From: Spinacia oleracea
Lineage: Eukaryota > Streptophyta > Magnoliopsida > Caryophyllales > Amaranthaceae
Reading direction: 5' to 3'
NCBI RefSeq assembly: GCF_020520425.1
Contig: NC_079487.1
Coordinates: 133,260,385-133,324,384, forward strand
Length of the DNA stretch: 64,000 nucleotides
Shown here: positions 60,701-64,000 of the stretch, in pieces
Layout of the letters: each line of letters begins with the position of its first letter
Numbering within the stretch: the stretch's first letter is position 1
Notes under the pieces: generated by a model
Databases searched by the model: none
Told to the model about the DNA's origin: nothing
The model's input: the letters and a program-made list of their open reading frames with translations, nothing else
Position numbers and translations under genes: made by a program

Positions 60701-61242
60701 TCATCAAGAACGCGGACGAATCTTGTGTATACAAGAAAGTCAGTGGGAGCAAAATTGCTTTCCTAGTATTATATGTCGACGACATATTACTTATCGGAAA
60801 TGACATTCCTATGTTGAACTCTGTCAAGATTTGGCTTGGGAAATGTTTTTCGATGAAGGATCTAGGAGAAGCACAGTACATATTGGGCATCAAGATTTAC
60901 AGAGATAGATCTAAAAAGATGATTGGACTTAGTCAAAGCACTTATATCAATAAGGTGCTTGATAGGTTCAAGATGGCGGACTCCAAGCGAGGCTACCTAC
61001 CCATGTCTCATGGAATGACTCTAAGCAAGACTCAGTGCCCAAAAACACCTGATGAGCGTAGACGAATGAATGGGATTCCATATGCATCATTGATTGGTTC
61101 AGTAATGTATGCTATGATATGTACACGCCCGGATGTTGCGTACGCACTCAGTGCTACGAGCAGATACCAGTCAGACCCAGGAGAGGCGCATTGGACTGCT
61201 GCCAAAGAATATTCTGAAGTACCTGAAAAGGCACAAAGATGA
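57781..61242 (+). CDS. Copia gag-pol polyprotein (1,153 aa, truncated by frameshift)
   Basis: Start chosen at 57781 (MANNNQN), 14 codons inside the open frame and typical of copia GAG. Domains: GAG; CCHC zinc knuckle at 258-271 (CLYCDGIGHYKREC); aspartic protease with LDTG (Asp305, followed by FGSHL where ASSHL is usual); integrase HHCC from His438, catalytic Asp499, Asp562, Glu598 with the D-35-E spacing; reverse transcriptase with QMDVKTAFLNG and YVDD at 998-1001. It processes, copies and inserts the element's RNA in cytoplasmic particles. After HWTAAK the frame is lost at ~61204 and ends in 12 foreign residues, so RNase H is not translated in this frame. Confidence 0.95.
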   Translation: MANNNQNIILGSELMVKLNLANFLEWEAKLVEIVKLNGLEYVLSHPMPSYYARDMTPERFYAWDADLKKVMSLMLNNIPDDWAKRFVAYEPFTLIKNLRDICRGSTEDRDLNVHELIESMSGLKVSSPNRCYRMEVQETHVQLLRTKQRVGVPLRFHVDLMRSYFDRLSLLGTPISERMAVSVLINSLHSGFGRFKQLYLSEPREETVAEFVHLVRKAEIILDCEAKDLLKARRRPFKKGGKSKGNAKSKQDKSTSSCLYCDGIGHYKRECPKLKEDQKNGTVVPSSGIFVIDCILANSTSWVLDTGFGSHLCSNPQGLRRSRKLSKGEVDLRVGNGARIAALAVGTYYLSLPSGLVLELEECFHVPSLTKNIISVSCLDAKGFSFLIKDNSCSFYFKEMFYGSARLVNGLLDHDKQVYNINTKKAKKDDSDLTYLWHCRLGHINLKRLERLQREGILEPFDLEDYGKCESCLLGKMTKQPFSKVGERANELLGLIHTDVCGPMSTNARGGFSYFITFTDDFSRYGYVYLMKHKSESFDKFKEFQSEVENQLGKKIKALRSDRGGEYLSYEFDDHLKECGILSELTPPGTPQWNGVSERGNRTLLDMVRSMMGQAELPLEFWGHALNTAALTINRAPSKAVEKTPYELWFGKPPNVSFLKIWGCEVYVKRLISDKLHPKSDKCILVGYPKETKGYYFYNTSENKVFVARDGVFLEKDHISKMTSGRKVDLEEIRVEQQTLENAQDDIQDETQRSLEESGENHGRSRNVTPRRSQRYRSQPERYLGILTNESYDVLLLESDEPATYKQAMTSPSSKQWQEAMQSELDSMSENQVWDLVDLPDGYQAIGSKWVFKLKNDKDGKLEVFKARLVAKGYRQVHGVDYDETFSPVAMLKSIRIMLAIAAYYDYEIWQMDVKTAFLNGVLTETVFMTQPKGFEDPKNAKKVCKLKKSIYGLKQASRSWNIRFDEAVSDFGFIKNADESCVYKKVSGSKIAFLVLYVDDILLIGNDIPMLNSVKIWLGKCFSMKDLGEAQYILGIKIYRDRSKKMIGLSQSTYINKVLDRFKMADSKRGYLPMSHGMTLSKTQCPKTPDERRRMNGIPYASLIGSVMYAMICTRPDVAYALSATSRYQSDPGEAHWTAAKEYSEVPEKAQR

Positions 61243-61762
61243 CTTCCTGGTCTATGGTGGAGATGATGAATTAATTGTTAAAGGCTATACGGACGCAAGT
61301 TTCCAAACCGACAAAGATGATTTTAGATCACAGTCTGGGTTTGTCTTCTGCCTCAACGGAGGAGCAGTAAGCTGGAAAAGTGCTAAGCAAAGCACCATTG
61401 CGGATTCTACAACTGAAGCGGAGTACATTGCTGCACATGAAGCAGCAAAGGAAGCTATATGGCTAAGGAAGTTCATAGGAGAACTTGGTGTAGTCCCCTC
61501 CATTAAAGGACCAATAGCCCTGTATTGTGATAATAACGGAGCTATTGCACAGGCAAAAGAGCCTAGACACCACCAGAGAGTCAAGCATGTACTTCGTAGA
61601 TTTCACCTTCTACGAGAGTTCGTTGAAAGAAAAGAAGTCGAGATAAGCAAAATTGGAACTGATGACAACATATCAGATCCATTAACTAAACCTCTGCCGC
61701 AGGCGAAGCACAACTCGCACACTGCAGCTATGGGAATCAAGCATATTGGAGAATGGCTTTGA
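61205..61762 (+). pseudogene. Copia RNase H portion, out of frame with pol
   Basis: The continuation of the polyprotein in the +1-shifted frame. It carries the RNase H motifs KGYTDASFQTD, SWKSAKQSTIADSTTEAEY and LYCDNNGAIA, and the usual copia C-terminal ISDPLTKPL. The break sits in an AAAG run at 61204-61207 and looks like a one-base gain. No start codon or programmed-slippage signal was recognised at the junction. RNase H is needed to complete reverse transcription, so this copy is probably non-autonomous. Confidence 0.88.
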
Positions 61763-62626
61763 TGTCTCTGTTTAATGTTTTAAAGTTTTAGAGTTTAAAT
61801 CTTTGTAAAACATTATTGGTTAATCATTCACAATAAATGAAATGAATTCATTTTTCCATTTAATTTGTGGTTTATTAAATGATGAGTCCCTTCAATTTGA
61901 CGATATATTCAAGATAGACTGTCAGGACCAGTCCTGTGACTAAGAAATGTCTATCAAGTGAACTTGAATGTCAAAGGTTGAAAATGGTCCCTAATCGGAG
62001 TTTTCTATAAAATTGGACGCATAGAAAACGTTAGACGATTAGAATGCAAGATGACTAGTAGTTCTGTTTCTTGAACTATGTGGACATGGCAATGTCATAA
62101 TCATTTGCATAGATACTTACTTTGGGAAGACTAGTATCGGACAAGACCTATGAAACTTTACTGTAAGAGATGAAAATCTGTCATGAGTAAATTTCATTAA
62201 ATTATTAGACACTAAATCCTCAATACCTGAGTGATTTGAGATTACTTGTTTGAGAACTGGTTGCTTTGACGTTGACCAACCGTCGCACCGTAAAAGGAGG
62301 CTATAAAGGCAACGCTCGGGTAATCACCTATCAAACGAAGTCTAATCTCAAGATCGCAAGATTGGGATTGTCCTCCCATAAATCGGGATGAGATGCTTAA
62401 AAGTTGTACAAGGCCACTCGGAGAGCTAGAAACTGTGAAATGCATGGCCGTGCTCGGATGAATCATAGGCTATGATTATCTGTTTATTTGATCAGTTGAA
62501 CTCTGAAACCGAGGAACACCTCTGGACGTAATAAGGATGACAACTCTTACCTTATGTTCAAGAGCAAGCATCGAGCGACAAAGGAATTAGGAAATGCACA
62601 CTTGTCCCTAAGGACAAGTGGGAGAC
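61763..62626 (+). other. Copia 3' untranslated region and polypurine tract
   Basis: 864 bp without ORFs. It ends with AGGACAAGTGGGAGAC immediately before the 3' LTR, a typical copia polypurine tract that primes plus-strand synthesis. Confidence 0.8.
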
Positions 62627-64000
62627 TGAAGGAAATAATGCCCTTGGTCCAAGTATGCATTCTATGTTAAGTCTAATAAATGCGGTTCAGTATTAATTAA
62701 CAAGTTAATAATTCAGTGAGATCAAGTGAGCTGAATGCCTAGCTAGAGGCCGCTTCAGTTCAAGTGGAATTAATGATATTAATCCACAGCTTACTTTTGA
62801 CTGAACCCGTAGGGTCACACAAATAGTACGTAAACGGATCAAGTATTTAATGGCATTAAATACTCCATCTATGAATATTCGGAACCGACGGATCTTGGTT
62901 TCAGTGGGAGCTAAGATCGTCACATGCAAGAAATGAATACTCCGGAAACGATGATATTGCCGGAAACGGAAATATGGATCGTATCGGAAATATAAATATT
63001 ATCCAAGTCGTAGATGTTGCCGGAAACGGAAACATGGTACGTATCGGAAAATATTATCGGAAATGGAAATATTGCCAGAATCGGAAATATTGCCGGAAAC
63101 GGAAATATTGTCAGAATCGGAAATATTACCGGGATCGGAAAATAATTCCGGAAACGGAAATATTAAATATTTGTTCGAAACGGAAATTAATTCCGGAATC
63201 GGAAATATTAAATATTGTTCGTATCGGAAATGAATTCCGGAATCGGAAAATTTAATCGGAAGCGCATCGTACGAATAAGCATCGGACGAGGCCTGCCGGA
63301 CAAAGGCCCAGCACGAAGCCAGGCCATCGCACAGCAAGCCAAGCGCGCCGCACAAACAGCCACGCCAGGCCCAGCGCAAGGCCAGGCCCAGCAGGCTGCG
63401 CAGCGCGCACAGCGCGCAAAGCACGCGCAGCGCGCAGCGCGCGCGGGCGCTGCGTGGGCTGCTGCTCGCGCGCACGCATGGGGCCCATCGTGGCAGCCGT
63501 GCGTGTGTGTGCAAGTGTTTGTGTTCGTGCACGTTTCCTAAAACATGCAGAGTTCGGTTAATGATTAAATTCCTAATTCTATTTGATAAAATTAATTAAA
63601 TTAGAGTTCTTGTAGGATTCTAGGTTTAATTAATTTGTATCTGAATAGGATTTCGATTCCCTTTCCATACCCCTATAAATATGAGGCTAGGGCTCACAAT
63701 TTATAACAAGTTTCAAAGTATTCAAAAAGTGAGTTTTTGAGAGAAAATTAAAACACACATCTTGCTCATAAAAGTGCCGAAATTTTCTAGTACCTTAAGG
63801 GCGATTCTAGTTGGTCAATCTTAAGGCGGATCCGGACGTGCTGTGGACTATCTACGGAGGGACGACACTTGGAGTCCTAAAGACTTGTTCTTGTTCGGTT
63901 CGGGCGCAGCTAGGGAGGGCACGCAACAAAGAGTATGCATCTAAATTATGCTATATGATTATGTGTAAATAATATGTTGTCCTGGGTTAATGGTTGTTTC
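62627..64000 (+). repeat. 3' LTR (first 1,374 bp; cut by window end)
   Basis: Begins TGAAGGAAATAATGCCC and matches the 5' LTR at an offset of 9001 to the last base, with no difference noticed. It includes the minisatellite, GC-rich block and TATA box. Confidence 0.95.

Larger units (their letters stand above)
53626..64000 (+). mobile_element. Ty1/copia LTR retrotransposon (runs off the window)
   Basis: Full-length element: 5' LTR 53626-55039, primer site 55041, long leader to 57780, gag-pol 57781-61762, 3' untranslated part, polypurine tract 62611-62626, 3' LTR from 62627. Corresponding LTR positions differ by exactly 9001; with a 1,414 bp LTR the element should end near 64040, so ~40 bp and the right target duplication lie outside. 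Domain order GAG-PR-IN-RT-RH is the copia order. Long LTRs and the pol wording suggest the Angela/Tork-type part of the superfamily, not verified. LTRs look identical by eye, implying recent insertion, yet pol carries a frameshift. Confidence 0.96.

Overview
The window is plant nuclear DNA: AT-rich, full of introns with GT..AG borders, and crowded with small plant transposons. A recurring ACGGAGTA/TACTCCGT octamer, Stowaway and Tourist elements and the gene types suggest a eudicot, probably Caryophyllales/Amaranthaceae (spinach-like). This assignment is an inference from pattern recognition, not a search.

Layout. 1-11.7 kb holds no recognisable gene; it carries a Stowaway, a Helitron, three related CACTA mini-elements, a Mutator-type MITE and an orphan retroelement primer site. 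11.7-18.1 kb (+) is a seven-exon neprosin-family secreted peptidase gene with three MITEs in its introns. 20.0-25.3 kb is a direct duplication of a ~1.9 kb non-coding repeat; the second copy was later hit by a 5'-truncated LINE. 27.8-32.1 kb (-) is a two-exon P-class PPR gene resembling Arabidopsis At1g60770; its 2.8 kb intron holds an internal duplication and a MITE. 33-38 kb is MITE territory, including one transposon nested in another. 39.7-43.7 kb (+) is an eight-exon alpha/beta-hydrolase lipase gene. 44.3 kb (-) is a cytochrome P450 gene scrap. 46.4-47.1 kb (-) is an intronless ORF of unknown function. 48.7-51.8 kb (-) is a three-exon CYP98A-type P450, apparently the intact relative of the scrap. 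53.6 kb to the window end is a Ty1/copia LTR retrotransposon of about 10.4 kb whose two LTRs look identical but whose polyprotein is frameshifted before RNase H.

The genes are unrelated single-copy plant genes: a secreted peptidase, an organellar RNA-binding protein, a lipase, a phenylpropanoid-type P450 and an orphan. I see no operon-like or clustered pathway and no clear new system. The most informative features are the transposon histories: nested insertions, empty-site comparisons, a recent but broken copia element, and the over-represented octamer, which could derive from Stowaway ends.
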